Shown piece by piece: positions 5,637-5,694 of a DNA stretch of 5,694 nucleotides. This DNA comes from an uncultured Ruminococcus sp. Its GTDB lineage: Bacteria > Bacillota > Clostridia > Oscillospirales > Ruminococcaceae. The stretch lies in NCBI GenBank assembly GCA_947174085.1, contig CAMWHN010000151.1, positions 1-5,694 of the forward strand, written 5' to 3'. The position numbers and the translations under genes are program-made. A model generated the notes under the pieces. That model saw only the letters and a list, made by a program, of their open reading frames with translations. It was not told the origin of the DNA and did not search any database. Within the stretch, counting starts at the first letter, position 1. Every line of letters starts with the position of its first letter.

Positions 5637-5665
5637 ATTACAAGTATTTATCAAATATTCATCAA
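5637..5665 (-). promoter_or_regulatory. Candidate sigma-A promoter of the minD-mgsA group
   Basis: On the minus strand, TTGATG (5665-5660) stands 17 bp from TGTAAT (5642-5637), matching the -35 and -10 consensus at 4/6 and 5/6 positions. Transcription would start near 5630, leaving a leader of about 27 nt that contains the AAAGGAGG. Two overlapping-register TATAAT hexamers (5675-5686) farther upstream could serve another promoter whose -35 would lie outside the window. AT-rich sequence produces such matches by chance, hence moderate confidence. Confidence 0.5.
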
Positions 5666-5694
5666 ATATACTTAATTATAATTATATCACAAAT

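Noticed and set aside
5604..5654. N-terminal extension of the MinD-type protein by 17 residues from a TTG at 5654
   Set aside because: The extension would contain the AAAGGAGG of the downstream TTG start, is unlike MinD N-termini, and has no ribosome binding site of its own.

Overview
The window looks like a piece of a low-GC Bacillota chromosome, most likely a gut or rumen clostridium of the Ruminococcus/Oscillospiraceae type. This rests on the AT-rich sequence, AAGGAG-type ribosome binding sites, Firmicutes-type HisRS, AspRS and MgsA sequences, and a secreted CE3-like esterase with a Pro/Ser/Gln-rich linker of the kind found in plant-fibre degraders. The genus is an inference. All five recognisable genes lie on the minus strand, so transcription runs right to left.

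In transcription order, a candidate promoter at 5637-5665 leads into a MinD-type ATPase (4860-5603, TTG start chosen from a perfect AAAGGAGG). Next, after 42 bp, comes an MgsA-family protein (4416-4817). A 216-bp gap (4200-4415) holds two stem-loops and no T-box. It is followed by hisS (2913-4199) and, 13 bp later, aspS (1124-2899), whose ribosome binding site overlaps the hisS stop. A strong intrinsic terminator (1074-1113) closes this group. The last gene (1-1042) is a secreted SGNH/GDSL hydrolase that runs off the left edge inside a perfect 12-bp tandem repeat encoding (Glu-Pro-Ser-Gln)12.

The two synthetases charge tRNA-His and tRNA-Asp and form a pair commonly found in Bacillota. The minD-mgsA adjacency resembles a shortened minC-minD-minE-rodA-mgsA cluster as known from clostridia, here without minE or rodA between the two genes. 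The esterase is functionally unrelated to the housekeeping genes and lies beyond their terminator.

The points most worth a second look are the MgsA-family protein, which appears to lack two of the classical catalytic residues; the tandem repeat, whose variation is entirely synonymous; and the mgsA-hisS gap, where pairing in two stem-loops fits leftward RNA better than rightward RNA. No mobile element, tRNA, rRNA or CRISPR array was seen, and nothing here shows a clearly new system.
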